Origin: Rhodoblastus sp963704565
GTDB taxonomy: Bacteria > Pseudomonadota > Alphaproteobacteria > Rhizobiales > Beijerinckiaceae
Direction: 5' to 3'
Assembly (NCBI GenBank): GCA_963704565.1
Contig: OY969917.1
Coordinates: 1,488,001 to 1,552,000 of the forward strand
Length of the DNA stretch: 64,000 bases
Shown here: piece by piece, positions 43,586-51,538 of the stretch
How the letters are laid out: each line of letters opens with the position of its first letter
Position numbering within the stretch: the first letter of the stretch is position 1
Program-made: the position numbers and the translations under genes
Notes under the pieces: generated by a model
The model's input: only the letters and a program-made list of their open reading frames with translations
The model's database searches: none
What the model was told of the DNA's origin: nothing

Positions 43586-43735
43586 CGCGCTGGGTCCGGT
43601 GGCCACCGGACCCAGCGCGCGGCGATGTCGCCCGTTCCCCCTCCGGCTTCAACCGTGGATGAGCTTGGGATCTTCGCCGTCGTTGCGCACGACCGAATAA
43701 TCGCTTGGTCCCAATCGTACGAACAAGGCAGGTTA
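43586..43735 (+). ncRNA. Predicted bridge RNA of IS110 copy B
   Basis: The 195-bp leader before the transposase GTG carries, in order: a small hairpin GACAATCG / CGATTGTC (43553-43570); a perfect 34-bp palindrome (43586-43619); CCCCCT (43637-43642), equal to the left target half plus core (CCCCT); a small CGG / CCG stem; GGATGAG (43657-43663), complementary to the core plus right target half (CTCATCC, 44692-44698); ATAATCGCT (43697-43705), equal to the 3' element end plus core (44685-44693); and ACAAG (43723-43727), complementary to the core plus 5' element end (CTTGT, 43543-43547). This is the stem-loop, target loop, donor loop order known for IS110 bridge RNAs. RNA ends are estimates. Confidence 0.75.
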
Positions 43736-43737
43736 CC

Positions 43738-44676
43738 GTGACGAAGATCATCTGTGGAGTCGATGTTTCCAAATCGAGGCTCGACGCGGCGGTGTCGTCG
43801 CCGAAAGCTTTCGCAAGCTTCGCCAATGACGCGAGCGGGATTGCCGCGCTTGCCAGCTTTTGCCGGAGGCACGGCGTCGAACTCGCCGTCATGGAGGCGA
43901 CCGGCGGCTTCGAGCGCAAGGCTTTTTTGTTGCTCTGGGAGGAAGGCGTCGCCAGCGCGCTGGTCAATCCCCGCAACGTGCGCTGCTTCGCCGAGGCGAT
44001 GGGCGCCATGGAGAAAACCGATCCGATCGACGCCGCGATGATCGCGCGCTTCGCCATCGCCAAAGACATCAAGCCTATGGAGCCGCCGACCAAGGCCCAG
44101 CAGCGCCTGAAAGCCCTCGTCGCCCGGTTGCGGCAGGTCACCGACGACTTGACGGTGCAAAAGCAGCGCCGATCCGCGGCTGCCGACGACGAGACCCTGG
44201 CCAGCCTTGACGAGGTGATCGCGCTGTTGAAACGCCAGTCGAAAAGGCTCGAAGGCGAGATCGCCTCGATGATCGACGACGATCCCTTGTGGGCCAAATT
44301 GGCCGAAACCTTTCGCTCGATCAAAGGGGTCGCGGGCCGAACCGTCGCGCGGCTGATGGCGGACCTGCCGGAAATCGGCGTGTTCGACAACAAGGCCGTC
44401 TCCAAGCTCGTCGGCCTGGCTCCGCTCGCCGACGACAGCGGCCGCAGAAGCGGCCAACGCCATATTCGCGGCGGCAGAGCCAGCGTCAGATCGGTACTGT
44501 TCCTCGTCGCGGAAATCGCACGGCGCTTCGACGACGGCCTCGCCGCTCTGCATCGGCGGCTGACCGAGGCCGGTAAAAAGAAAATGGTCGTCCGCGTCGC
44601 CCTGGCCCACAAACTTCTCGTTCGCCTCAACGCCAAAGCACGCGATGCGCGAGCAGAGTTCGCCAATGCAACTTGA
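43738..44676 (+). CDS. IS110-family RNA-guided transposase (recombinase), copy B
   Basis: A 312-residue protein, same as copy A with one Arg to His change (from base 44552) in ALHRRLTEAGKKK. The DEDD domain (GVDVSKSRLDAAV, MEATGGFE, DPIDAAMIARF) and the serine-containing C-terminal domain (GGRASVRSVLFLVAEI) are intact, so it is likely active. GTG at 43738 is chosen; the TTG at 43705 would start inside the predicted donor-binding loop. Confidence 0.93.
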   Translation: MTKIICGVDVSKSRLDAAVSSPKAFASFANDASGIAALASFCRRHGVELAVMEATGGFERKAFLLLWEEGVASALVNPRNVRCFAEAMGAMEKTDPIDAAMIARFAIAKDIKPMEPPTKAQQRLKALVARLRQVTDDLTVQKQRRSAAADDETLASLDEVIALLKRQSKRLEGEIASMIDDDPLWAKLAETFRSIKGVAGRTVARLMADLPEIGVFDNKAVSKLVGLAPLADDSGRRSGQRHIRGGRASVRSVLFLVAEIARRFDDGLAALHRRLTEAGKKKMVVRVALAHKLLVRLNAKARDARAEFANAT

Positions 44677-44691
44677 CACCTCAGATAATCG

Positions 44692-44890
44692 CTCATCCGG
44701 CGCCATAGCCCGTCCGGCAGGACGGGCGTCTAACGACGCCCTGTTGCGCGCCACCTTCTCCCGCCATAGCCCGCCTTTAGACGGGCGTTCTTCGAACGCC
44801 CTATGGGGGGAAGGGATTCCATTGCACGGGCTCCCTTCCTTCTCCCCTTGCGCGAGAAGGTGGCGCGCGAAGCGCGACGGATGAGGGGTT
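44692..44890. repeat. Complex nested REP-like cluster downstream of popZ and next to IS110 B
   Basis: Starts with the IS target motif CTCATCCG. Then an inner T-palindrome (44704 to about 44745) in the loop of GGCGC / GCGCGCC, the half-stem CCTTCTCCCGC, a second inner T-palindrome (44765-44805, CATAG...CTATG), and a third unit CCTTCTCCCCTTGCGCGAGAAGG (44838-44860) with its GCGCGACGGATGAGGGG module. The last bases contact the popZ stop codon. Confidence 0.85.
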
Positions 44891-45797
44891 ACCCCTGCCC
44901 GCGCGCGATGCGTTCGATTTCGGCGCGGACCAGGCGCTCGACCACGACGGGCAGATTGTCGTCGAGCCAGGCCTTGAGCATGGGCCGCAGCACTTCCCGC
45001 GTCACCCGCTCGATCATTTCGGGATCGCGCAGCATCAGGCTTTCGACCAGCGCCTCGAACGAGGCGCCGACGCGGGCGCCGCTGGCCGATGACAGCAGGA
45101 CGGGTTCGTCGGCGTCGTTCTTCAGCTGAGGCGCGGGGATGCGGCGCACGGCTGGACGCGGGGCCTCGGACGGCTTTCCCGCGACCGGAGCCGGCGGCGG
45201 AAGCTCATTTGCGGCGGCCGGCGCGGCGGGTTGGGGAGTCGCGGCGGGGCGCGGAGGCGCGGCGGGTTGGGGGGGATTGGCCGGCGCGGGCGCCGGGCGC
45301 GGCGCTTCAATGACGGCGGACGCCGCGTCGCGCGGGGCGGATTCCATCGCGACAACCTTCGCCGCCGGCTCCAGCGGCGCTTTCGGCGCGGGCGCGGCCT
45401 TGGCCATATCGGCGGCGGGCTCGGGAACGGTCGATGCGAAATCGCGCAATTTCAGCGCCGGCGCGTGGTCGGCGACCGGAACGATGCGCGGCGCCGGCGG
45501 GCGAAACGCCGGCGGCGGGGCCGGCGTTCTGGCGGGTTCGGAAACCCGCTCGCCGCCGCGCAACAGCCTTTGGCCGAAGCTGAGCAGACCATCGGCCACC
45601 GGCGGCGGGGACGGGGCGGCCGCGGGAAGAGGCGCCGCCCCGGGCGGCGGCGGAACGGCGCGCGGGCGGGTCAAGGGCAGGATATCGTCATCGGCGATGA
45701 TGCGGCGGATCGATGCGAGGATGTCATCCATCGACGGTTCGCTCGCGGCCTCCGTATTCATGGGGCTGGTTGGGGACGGGCCGTTCTCTGCGGTCAT
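44889..45797 (-). CDS. popZ: PopZ-like polar organising protein (DUF2497)
   Basis: A 302-residue protein with the three-part PopZ layout: N-terminal helix SMDDILASIRRIIADDD, a long Pro/Ala-rich disordered linker (about residues 45-215), and C-terminal helices MLRDPEMIERVTREVLRPML-KAWLDDNLPVVVERLVRAEI. PopZ assembles a condensate at the cell pole that anchors chromosome origins and cell-cycle kinases. The linker is much longer than in Caulobacter. Start ATG 45797 (MTAENG) is proposed. It lies in the conserved valS-popZ-tolC-pcm order. Confidence 0.88.
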   Translation of the reverse strand: MTAENGPSPTSPMNTEAASEPSMDDILASIRRIIADDDILPLTRPRAVPPPPGAAPLPAAAPSPPPVADGLLSFGQRLLRGGERVSEPARTPAPPPAFRPPAPRIVPVADHAPALKLRDFASTVPEPAADMAKAAPAPKAPLEPAAKVVAMESAPRDAASAVIEAPRPAPAPANPPQPAAPPRPAATPQPAAPAAANELPPPAPVAGKPSEAPRPAVRRIPAPQLKNDADEPVLLSSASGARVGASFEALVESLMLRDPEMIERVTREVLRPMLKAWLDDNLPVVVERLVRAEIERIARGQG

Positions 45798-45978
45798 GTG
45801 TCTCATTGCTCGCAACGAAACGCCAAGGGGCGAAATTGGGGGCGAAATTGGGGCGCGCACAGGATCGCGGTCGCCACTCGATCAGTGTTGCGCCCTTGCG
45901 CCGAACCGCGCAAGACCGCGGCGCGCCAATTCGGTGGCCGCCCACCGTTTTTTAGGCGGCGGCCCCGGCGACCGCCGG

Positions 45979-47472
45979 TCAGCGGCCGTCCGGCGTTTCT
46001 ATGCCGAAGAAACGGTTCTTCGTCTGCTGATAATGCTGGCTCGGATTATATTCCACCACGCCAAGGCCGAGATTTTGAGCAGAAAGGCGGCCGATGGCGG
46101 CCATCACCGCATAGGAGGCGACCACCCGGTCGTGTTGGGCCTGGACCAGTTCGACTCGCGTATTGAGCAGGGTCTGCTCGGCGTTGAGCACATCGAGCGT
46201 GGTGCGCTGGCCGACCTTGGCTTCCTCGCGCACGCCGTTCAAAGCGATCTCCGCCGCCTTGACCGCCGCCTGGAAGGATATGATCGCGGCGCGGGCCGCC
46301 TCGAGCTGGCCCCAGGAGGTCACCACGCCGGCGCGCGCCTGATTGCGCGCGCTCATCACCGCTAACTGCGCCTGATTCAGCTTTTCTTTCGCCTGGCGGA
46401 TCGCCGCATATTCCTGACCGCCCTGATAGATCGGCACATTGAGCTGGCCGCCGATCGAGGCCGAGAACACGCTATAACCCGGGTAGCCGCTGGTGTCGGT
46501 CGAATTCTGCACCTGGCCGACCACGCTGAGGGTTGGCGAGAGCGCGGCTTCCGCGATCTTCACCCCGTCCTCGCCGACATCGACCTGATGCAGGGCGCCA
46601 AGAACCCCCGGATGTTCGGCAAGAGAAATCTCGATCGCCTGTTCGAGCGTCGGCGGCAGCAATTTCTCGATCGGACGCGCCGGCTGCAAACGCGCCGGCT
46701 GAATCCCGATCACGCGGCGGAAGCTCGCGATGCTCGTCTGGAGACTGGACTCGGCGACGGCCACGTCGGCGGTTCCGCTCGCCAGCGAGGATTCAGCCTG
46801 GGCGACGTCGGTGCGCGTCACTTCGCCGACCTGGAAGCGATCGCGCGTCTGTTGCAGCTGAATCTTGAGCACTTTGACATTGTTGCGCCGCAGGCCGAGC
46901 ACAGCCGTGTCGCGCAAGACGTCCATATAGGCCTGCGAACCTGCCTGGAGCGTGGTCAATTCGGTCAGGCGCAATTGCTCGCGCGCCATCAGGACCGAGG
47001 ATTCCGCCTGATTGACCGAATTTGCTGTTTTCAAGCCGTCGAACAAGGTTCCGCTCACCTGCGCCTGGCCGGTGATGGGCAATGCGGCGAGCTTTTGCAC
47101 GCCCCCCTGGCCGAACACGTTCATGACATTCGAAGCCTGGTAATTCAGCGAGCCCTGCGCCTGCACCTTGGGCATCCAGCCGGCCTTGGCCTGAGGCACG
47201 GTTTCGTCGGTCGCGCGAACCGCGGCGCGCTGCTGATTGATGTCGGGATTGTTCAAATAAGCGCGCGACAAGGAGTCGGACATGGTCTCGGCCGCGACCG
47301 AACCGGTTCCGACAACCAGCGCCGCAAGCGACAGGCCGACAAGAGATGAAAGCCGCAAATCAAAGCCCCCAAAAGGCGCCGGATCGCGCCGTCCGACATT
47401 CCGCGAACGGCTTCCGCGCCCGCCCTGGCGGCGGGCTTGTGAGCCAGCCGAAAATTTAAAGACATGAGCCAT
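45979..47472 (-). CDS. tolC: TolC-family outer-membrane efflux/secretion channel
   Basis: A protein of up to 497 residues. The mature sequence has the duplicated TolC plan: SDSLSRAYLNNPDINQQRAA at the start, GTLFDGLKTANSVNQAESSV, LQQTRDRFQVGEVTRTDVAQ, then IYQGGQEYAAIRQAKEKLNQ and VREEAKVGQRTTLDVLNAEQ in the second half. It forms the trimeric exit duct for RND pumps and type I secretion, so it could also serve the Hint adhesin. ATG 47472 gives a long charged leader before the signal peptide; TTG 47358 (start of RLSSLVGLSLAALVVGTGSV) is a serious alternative. Confidence 0.92.
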   Translation of the reverse strand: MAHVFKFSAGSQARRQGGRGSRSRNVGRRDPAPFGGFDLRLSSLVGLSLAALVVGTGSVAAETMSDSLSRAYLNNPDINQQRAAVRATDETVPQAKAGWMPKVQAQGSLNYQASNVMNVFGQGGVQKLAALPITGQAQVSGTLFDGLKTANSVNQAESSVLMAREQLRLTELTTLQAGSQAYMDVLRDTAVLGLRRNNVKVLKIQLQQTRDRFQVGEVTRTDVAQAESSLASGTADVAVAESSLQTSIASFRRVIGIQPARLQPARPIEKLLPPTLEQAIEISLAEHPGVLGALHQVDVGEDGVKIAEAALSPTLSVVGQVQNSTDTSGYPGYSVFSASIGGQLNVPIYQGGQEYAAIRQAKEKLNQAQLAVMSARNQARAGVVTSWGQLEAARAAIISFQAAVKAAEIALNGVREEAKVGQRTTLDVLNAEQTLLNTRVELVQAQHDRVVASYAVMAAIGRLSAQNLGLGVVEYNPSQHYQQTKNRFFGIETPDGR

Positions 47473-47611
47473 GGCGTCAACCTGCGGTCCCCGGCCAGGG
47501 CGCGGATTTTCCGAATTCCTGCCGGCGACATGTACGATTATTCGAAGACTGCGCCTAAAAAGACACAGATCGACGGCTTTTCCCGCCATCCCCAACATCG
47601 CCGGGCCGAAT

Positions 47612-48295
47612 TCAAAAAACGAATTCCGCCGGCTTCGCGAAAGCGCCCAAGGCGCCCGCCGAGGCGTCGAACAGCGGTCGCGGCGAGGCTTGTCCCGCCG
47701 CCCGCCGATACATGATGGCCTTGCCCGTGCGCGCGCCAGGCGCGTCGGAGACGATCCCGACCAGTCGGCCGCCGTCGGAAAGCTGGTTCAACAGGGCGCC
47801 GAAGGCGCCCTGGCTGACGCCATCCACCAGAATAACGTCGAAAGGCGAATCGCCCCGCGCGCCGGCCTCCAGCGGCCCGACCGCGGATTTGGCGTTGGTC
47901 AGGCCGAGGCGCTCGAAATTGGCTGTGGCCCGCGCCGCGAAAGTCTCGTCGTCATCCAGGCTGACCACCGACTTGACGAGGCCGGCGACCAAAGCGGCGG
48001 CATAGCCGGTCGCGCCCGCGACCACCAGGACGCGGTCGTTTTCGGACAAGCGCGCCTCCTTGAGCAGGCGGGCGAGAATCAGCGGCGCGGTCATTTCGCG
48101 CCGGGTCTTTCCGGACAAGACCAGCCGCGCGTCGGAATAGGCGAGGCTGGCGAAAGCGGGATCGACGAACGGCTCGCGCGGTATGTCCCTCATCCGGGCC
48201 TGAACGCCCAGGTCGGTCACGTCGAAGGTCCGAATCTGGCGCTCGACCATGGTTTCCCGCAGCACAGCGGAAGAAGCGAAGGAATCGTTCTGCAT
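47612..48295 (-). CDS. pcm: Protein-L-isoaspartate O-methyltransferase family protein
   Basis: A 227-residue SAM-dependent methyltransferase-like protein: MVERQIRTFDVTD at the N-terminus as in alphaproteobacterial Pcm proteins encoded next to tolC, AYSDARLVLSGKTRREMTAP, LVVAGATGYAAALVAGL (glycine-rich SAM site) and FDVILVDGVSQGAF. The canonical GTGSGY SAM loop reads GATGYA, so methylation of isoaspartate is likely but not certain. It forms a unit with tolC downstream. ATG at 48295. Confidence 0.88.
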   Translation of the reverse strand: MQNDSFASSAVLRETMVERQIRTFDVTDLGVQARMRDIPREPFVDPAFASLAYSDARLVLSGKTRREMTAPLILARLLKEARLSENDRVLVVAGATGYAAALVAGLVKSVVSLDDDETFAARATANFERLGLTNAKSAVGPLEAGARGDSPFDVILVDGVSQGAFGALLNQLSDGGRLVGIVSDAPGARTGKAIMYRRAAGQASPRPLFDASAGALGAFAKPAEFVF

Positions 48296-48444
48296 TGTTC
48301 GTCCGTCGAAAATCCGTCTTGCCGGCGCGACCCCGGGCCGGCGCTTGTCCGGCTTTATAAGCAGTGGCTCCCGCTCTGTCCACTTGACGCGGCGGAGAAG
48401 AAAGTCGCAGGCTCCGCCGAAACGGCTCAAAACAGGGGGACTCC

Positions 48445-49011
48445 GTGGAAGAATCGCCAACCGAAAATTTCGAACACGCCGAGCACGCCGAACATGTCGC
48501 TCTTCTCGGCGATCGCAAGCTGACTCTGGTCTCGATCACCATCGCCATCCTCGCCGTGCTGGCGGCGACGGTCGGCAGTCTCGAAACCGTCGAGACGTCG
48601 GCGACCCTGGGCGCGAAAAACCAGGCCGTGCTGATGCAGGCCAAGGCGAGCGACGCCTGGGGGTTCTTCCAGGCCAAGAGCATGAAGCAGAATCTTTATT
48701 CCGCCCTGGCGGAAATGGCCGGCCCCAAAGCCGCCGACTTCACCGCCCAGGCGGAACGCTACGCCAAGGAGAAGCAGACGATCCAGGCCCAGGCCACGAC
48801 CTATGAAAGCGAGGTCGTGGCGTCGATGGAGAAAAGTGAAGTCCACGAAGGACGCCACCATATCCTCACCTTCGCGGTGACCATGCTGCATATCGCCATC
48901 GCCGTCGCGACCATCGCCATCATCATGCGCGGCCTGCTATGGCCCTGGCGCATGGCGATCGGACTCGGCGCGGCGGGAACTTTGGCCGCCGCGCTGGCTT
49001 ATCTGATGTGA
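48445..49011 (+). CDS. DUF4337 family membrane protein
   Basis: A 188-residue protein with an N-terminal acidic segment rich in His/Glu (FEHAEHAEHV), a membrane helix near residue 35 (VSITIAILAVLAATVGSLET), a coiled-coil middle (MKQNLYSALAEMAGPKAADF), and two C-terminal helices (ILTFAVTMLHIAIAVATIAI; AAGTLAAALAYL). This is the DUF4337 pattern; function unknown. The start is GTG at 48445, four bases after GGGGGA. It is divergent from pcm. Confidence 0.8.
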   Translation: MEESPTENFEHAEHAEHVALLGDRKLTLVSITIAILAVLAATVGSLETVETSATLGAKNQAVLMQAKASDAWGFFQAKSMKQNLYSALAEMAGPKAADFTAQAERYAKEKQTIQAQATTYESEVVASMEKSEVHEGRHHILTFAVTMLHIAIAVATIAIIMRGLLWPWRMAIGLGAAGTLAAALAYLM

Positions 49012-49031
49012 TTTTCAACAGCATGAAAGAA

Positions 49032-49055
49032 GAAGCCCCGGCGGACCGGGGCTTC
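49032..49055. terminator. Hairpin between convergent genes
   Basis: Perfect 10-bp stem GAAGCCCCGG / CCGGGGCTTC (49032-49041, 49046-49055) with loop CGGA. It lacks a T-run on either strand, so it is a likely shared transcript end rather than a textbook terminator. Confidence 0.6.
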
Positions 49056-49065
49056 GACAAGATCG

Positions 49066-49584
49066 TTATTGTTTGAGCTTGGTGTTGCACTCGCTGTAAT
49101 AGCCGCCGCCCTTCTCGATCCATTTCAGGCCGCCGTTGCCGCCTGTCGCCTTGTTGGCCTTGTACTGGTCGAGGCAAGTGTGCATGCGCGCCTTGCCGGC
49201 CGACTCCTTGCTGTAGGTGGGGCTGACCGCCGTCGGGAACATGACCGGACCGGTGGCGACAGGCGCGGGCGCGCGCGCGCGTTTGGCCGGCGCCGCCGTC
49301 GCGGCGGGCATGGGGGCCGGCGCGGGAGCCGCGGCCGCGGCGGGAGCCGGAGCCGGAGCCGGAGCAGCGGCGGCGGGAGCCGCCGCCGGCGCGGCGCCGC
49401 CGGCCTTCAGATCGGTGCGGCACTGCGACAAGAACTGAAGCCAGGTGGTGTTGCCGAGCTGGTTCGAGGCCTTGGCGGCTTTATATTTTGTGGAGCATTG
49501 TTTCATTACCGATTCGGCGTTGGCGGAGCCGGCGCCGAGAAAGGCGAGGGCGCCAGCGAGCAAAAGAGCGGAACGGATGGACAT
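49066..49584 (-). CDS. Secreted protein with two Cys-flanked repeats and Ala/Pro linker
   Basis: A 172-residue protein with signal peptide (SIRSALLLAGALAFLGAGSA, cleavage after ANA). Two similar units, MKQCSTKYKAAKASNQLGNT-TWLQFLSQC and MHTCLDQYKANKATGGNGGL-KWIEKGGGYYSEC, each have Cys near both ends and enclose a ~60-residue Ala/Pro spacer. The units recall PsiF-type repeats, but this is a resemblance only. Likely periplasmic or outer-surface. Confidence 0.7.
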   Translation of the reverse strand: MSIRSALLLAGALAFLGAGSANAESVMKQCSTKYKAAKASNQLGNTTWLQFLSQCRTDLKAGGAAPAAAPAAAAPAPAPAPAAAAAPAPAPMPAATAAPAKRARAPAPVATGPVMFPTAVSPTYSKESAGKARMHTCLDQYKANKATGGNGGLKWIEKGGGYYSECNTKLKQ

Positions 49585-49752
49585 GGAGGGGGCTCCCCGT
49601 AAAGCCGGCGGCCAGGTCGCGGCGTCGGCGCGTGGTCAAGCTCTCGGATTTTTTCGTCGCCGTCAATGTGGCGAAGGTCAATTCGCAAGGTCCGAAAGCC
49701 CTATCTTTCTAAGTCCCCGCCGCTGAACCGAAGCTGAACGGGCGCGCTACGC

Positions 49753-49775
49753 AAAACCGGGGCCGATGGCCCCGG
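49753..49775 (-). terminator. Intrinsic terminator of the coaD-cyclophilin operon
   Basis: On the minus strand: CCGGGGCC (49775-49768), loop ATC, GGCCCCGG (49764-49757), then four T (49756-49753). It follows the stop codon of the cytoplasmic cyclophilin by about 20 bases. Confidence 0.8.
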
Positions 49776-49793
49776 TCGAAAAAGCAAATCCGG

Positions 49794-50249
49794 TCAGCCG
49801 ATCTTGGCGGAAACGATCTTGTCCGGATCCTTGACCGGCTCGCCGCGCTTGATCTTGTCCACGTTCTCCATGCCGGAAATCACCTCGCCCCAGACCGTAT
49901 ATTCCTTGTCGAGGAAGCGGGCGTTGTCGAAGCAGATGAAGAATTGCGAATTGGCCGAATGGGGATTGGAGGCGCGGGCCATCGAGACCGTGCCGCGCAC
50001 ATGGGGCGCGGCGTTGAATTCGGCCTTGAGGTCGGGATATTTCGACCCGCCCGTGCCGGTCCCGTGCGGACAGCCGGTCTGCGCCATGAAGCCGTCGATC
50101 ACGCGATGGAAAACGACGCCGTCGTAAAAGCCTTCGCTGACCAGCTTCTTGATATGGGCGACGTGGTTCGGCGCGAGATCGGGCCGCATGCGGATCACCA
50201 CCGGCCCTTGAGTGGTTTCCAGGTTCATCAGATTGCCTTCGTCGGACAT
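49794..50249 (-). CDS. Peptidyl-prolyl cis-trans isomerase, cyclophilin type (cytoplasmic)
   Basis: A 151-residue cyclophilin without signal peptide. Active-site elements: FYDGVVFHRVIDGFMAQTGC (catalytic Arg in FHR), GTVSMARASNPHSANSQFFI and the ending FLDKEYTVWGEVISGMENVD. It catalyses proline isomerisation. It lies 38 bases after the Tat-exported paralogue, and the two share long stretches, which points to tandem duplication with division of compartment. Confidence 0.94.
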   Translation of the reverse strand: MSDEGNLMNLETTQGPVVIRMRPDLAPNHVAHIKKLVSEGFYDGVVFHRVIDGFMAQTGCPHGTGTGGSKYPDLKAEFNAAPHVRGTVSMARASNPHSANSQFFICFDNARFLDKEYTVWGEVISGMENVDKIKRGEPVKDPDKIVSAKIG

Positions 50250-50287
50250 GTGCTCTCCTTGGATGTTGATGTTGGCGGCGACGGAGG

Positions 50288-50851
50288 CTATTTCGCGTCC
50301 GCGCCGAGTTTCATGCTGACGATCTTGTCGGGATCCCGCGGCGGTTCGCCGCGCTTGATCTTGTCGACGAATTTCATGCCGGAGACCACCTCGCCCCAGA
50401 CCGTATATTGGCTGTCGAGGAAGGACGCCGGCGCGAAACAGATGAAAAACTGCGAATTGGCCGAATTGGGATCGGAGGCGCGCGCCATGCCGACCGTGCC
50501 GCGCTCGAACGGCGTCTTGGTGAATTCGGCGGGAATGTCGGGCAGGTCCGAGCCGCCCATGCCGGTGCCGGTGGGGTCGCCGGTCTGGGCCATGAAGCCC
50601 TCGATGACGCGGTGGAACACCACCCCGTTGTAAAAGCCGCGCTTCACCAGGGTCTTGATCCGCGCGACATGTTTCGGCGCGAGATCGGGCCGCATGCGGA
50701 TCACCACCATGCCGTCCTTGAGCTGCATATAAAGCAGGTTGGACGGATCGTCGGCGGCGCGGGCGGCGCCGGCGGCGGCCAGGCCCGCGCCAAGGGACAA
50801 CAGAGCGGCGAACTGGCGACGGCTGAAGCGCCGCGCGGAAAAATCCTTCAT
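50288..50851 (-). CDS. Peptidyl-prolyl cis-trans isomerase, cyclophilin type (Tat-exported)
   Basis: A 187-residue cyclophilin with a twin-arginine signal (SRRQFAALLSLGAGLAAAGA, cleavage near ARA), so a periplasmic enzyme exported folded. Active-site elements: FYNGVVFHRVIEGFMAQTGD and GTVGMARASDPNSANSQFFI. Tat export of a cyclophilin is not the commonest arrangement; the RRQF sequence is clear. It follows coaD by ten bases in one operon. Confidence 0.93.
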   Translation of the reverse strand: MKDFSARRFSRRQFAALLSLGAGLAAAGAARAADDPSNLLYMQLKDGMVVIRMRPDLAPKHVARIKTLVKRGFYNGVVFHRVIEGFMAQTGDPTGTGMGGSDLPDIPAEFTKTPFERGTVGMARASDPNSANSQFFICFAPASFLDSQYTVWGEVVSGMKFVDKIKRGEPPRDPDKIVSMKLGADAK

Positions 50852-50861
50852 GAAAGCTCCT

Positions 50862-51359
50862 TCATTTCTGCGCCTTGCGGCGGAGGGCCTCGACCACGAG
50901 GGGGGGCGCGAAGGCCGAGACGTCGCCGCCCATCAAGGCGACCTGACGGACGAGCGTCGCGGTTATATGGCGCACATTGAGGCCGGCGGGAAGAAAAACC
51001 GTCTGCACCTCCGGCGCCATCACGCCGTTCATGCCGGCCATCGACATTTCATAATCGAGATCGGTGCCGTCGCGCAGCCCCCGGATCATCAGCGCCGCCC
51101 CCGCCGCGCGCGCCGCCTCGACGGCGAGACCGTCGAAGGTCATGACCGTCAATTCGCAATTCCGCGCCGCCGCCTCGGCCGCGCAGACGCGCAGGATCAT
51201 TTCGGCGCGCTCTTCCGCCGAAAACAGCGGCGTCTTGCCGGGATGCAGGCCGATGGCGACCACCAGCCGGTCGCACAGAAGCGAGGCCGCGCGAATGACA
51301 TCGACATGGCCATTGGTGACGGGGTCGAACGAGCCCGTGTAAAGCGCGACGCGTTGCAT
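50862..51359 (-). CDS. coaD: Phosphopantetheine adenylyltransferase
   Basis: A 165-residue enzyme of CoA synthesis (4'-phosphopantetheine + ATP to dephospho-CoA). Motifs: YTGSFDPVTNGHVDVI with the T/HxGH nucleotide-binding motif, IRGLRDGTDLDYEMSMAGMN and the ending SSSFV-like region VRQVALMGGDVSAFAPPLV. It is the first gene of a coaD-cyclophilin-cyclophilin operon. Confidence 0.96.
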   Translation of the reverse strand: MQRVALYTGSFDPVTNGHVDVIRAASLLCDRLVVAIGLHPGKTPLFSAEERAEMILRVCAAEAAARNCELTVMTFDGLAVEAARAAGAALMIRGLRDGTDLDYEMSMAGMNGVMAPEVQTVFLPAGLNVRHITATLVRQVALMGGDVSAFAPPLVVEALRRKAQK

Positions 51360-51538
51360 CGCCCATTGCTACCGAAAGCCAGGCCATGACGCAAGGATGG
51401 TGGGCAGGCCGATTTTCATCGGGCGGCGCGCGCCGGTAACGAATTTTTAACCATATTCCCGCCCTGATCCCTTCGCGGTCGCGGCATCCGAATCCGATCC
51501 TCGCGGCGACCGCCGAAATATTCGCCTGGAGGTCGAAC

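Larger units (their letters stand above)
43543..44691 (+). mobile_element. IS110-family insertion sequence, copy B
   Basis: Identical to copy A except base 44552, and in the opposite orientation. The core CT is at 43543-43544 and again at 44692-44693. The empty site reads CCCCTCATCCG, the same REP-like motif that copy A entered. It lies between valS and popZ. Confidence 0.93.

Noticed and set aside
41002..43662. 886-codon plus-strand frame opposite valS
   Set aside because: valS on the minus strand is complete with all motifs; the antisense frame is a high-GC shadow with no recognisable domain. The same applies to frames opposite thrS, ispDF and popZ.
43705..43737. TTG start at 43705 for the IS110 transposase
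   Set aside because: It would begin inside the predicted donor-binding loop and has no ribosome-binding site; GTG at 43738 has AAGGCAGG upstream and starts at the conserved TKIICGVDVSKS.
43392..44754. Two long minus-strand frames across IS110 copy B (and the plus-strand equivalents on copy A)
   Set aside because: They are antisense to the intact DEDD transposase and repeat identically in both copies because the element is duplicated.
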